The translations under genes were made by a program, and so were the position numbers. A stretch of 64,000 bases of DNA from Bradyrhizobium niftali (GTDB lineage: Bacteria; Pseudomonadota; Alphaproteobacteria; Rhizobiales; Xanthobacteraceae): positions 182,175 to 246,174 of the forward strand of contig NZ_SPQT01000009.1 of assembly GCF_004571025.1 (NCBI RefSeq), in the 5' to 3' direction. Shown here piece by piece: positions 63,856 through 64,000 of the stretch (position 1 is the first letter of the stretch; each line of letters starts with the position of its first letter). A model generated the notes under the pieces. The model did not search any database. It was given only the letters and a program-made list of their open reading frames with translations, and had not been told where the DNA came from.

Positions 63856-64000
63856 GCGTCGGAATTGACAAGACCGCGCTGAAACGACAACGCGCCGCCG
63901 GGCTGAATCAGCTCGGCGGCGCGTTGTCGTTTCAGCGCGGTCTTGTCAATTCCGACGCTTAGCGCGTTTGCGGCTCGATCGTCACCGTGCAGTCGTCCTG
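63814..64000. repeat. Near-perfect palindrome, 93-base arms, reaching the window edge
   Basis: Every base I compared between 63814 and 64000 pairs around a centre at 63907, apart from one mismatch (63901 with 63913). The left arm includes the last 42 bases of the DUF1236 gene. The inner part looks like a terminator hairpin; the outer part repeats coding sequence in reverse, so the symmetry is not explained by a terminator. The arm may extend past the window. Confidence 0.92.

Overview
The window is high-GC DNA from an alphaproteobacterium, most likely Bradyrhizobium or a close relative in the Nitrobacteraceae. The reasons are the sdhE-mfd pair, a Pcs-type phosphatidylcholine synthase, HspQ, a NasS/NasT nitrate sensor pair, DUF1236 and IalB-family secreted proteins, and several intergenic palindromic repeat families that I associate with Bradyrhizobium. 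This assignment rests on gene content, not on a search. About 60 genes are supported. No tRNA, rRNA, CRISPR array or complete insertion sequence was seen.

Layout. 0.2-4.0 kb: sdhE and mfd. 4-15 kb: an accessory stretch of small-molecule enzymes (bicupin, carboxymuconolactone decarboxylase-like, monooxygenase-like, cupin, aldo/keto reductase, two short-chain dehydrogenases, SnoaL-like protein, a two-subunit molybdenum hydroxylase) with two LysR regulators. It carries two gene-end fossils: a second copy of the mfd 3' end beyond the bicupin gene, and a second copy of the molybdenum hydroxylase 3' end beyond the SnoaL-like gene. 15-25 kb: cold shock protein, desaturase, and a minus-strand trio of an oligopeptide-type binding protein, an adenylate-forming enzyme with degenerate motifs and a degenerate GGDEF-like protein; then IalB, HspQ and an AEC transporter. 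25-31 kb: UbiH-like hydroxylase, pcs-terC overlap, quinone oxidoreductase, and an argD-like aminotransferase preceded by an arginine-rich leader ORF and an intrinsic terminator. 31-41 kb: MerR-decarboxylase pair, rimO, and a nitrate/nitrite assimilation block (nasT-nasS, nirA and its reductase) with a sigma-54-like promoter. 41-45 kb: pxpBCA 5-oxoprolinase operon diverging from an RraA-like and cupin pair. 45-50 kb: secreted proteins, a PheC-like dehydratase and a hydroxyacid dehydrogenase. 50-54.4 kb: a complete sugar ABC importer. 54.9-64 kb: LTXXQ protein, response regulator, glk, pncA, a PHA-synthase-like hydrolase, nadE, a GrlR-like protein and a DUF1236 protein.

How the genes fit together. 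NasS and NasT sense nitrate and should control nirA, whose product with the adjacent flavoreductase reduces nitrite to ammonium. PncA and NadE are two steps of NAD supply. PxpABC recycles 5-oxoproline to glutamate. The ABC operon has all parts needed for sugar import (binding protein, two permeases, ATPase).

Most notable for follow-up: the candidate arginine attenuator at 29.9-30.1 kb, the two gene-end duplications, the nirA partner with a [4Fe-4S] domain in place of a flavodoxin domain, and a near-perfect 187-base palindrome that runs off the right end of the window and may be an assembly fold-back.
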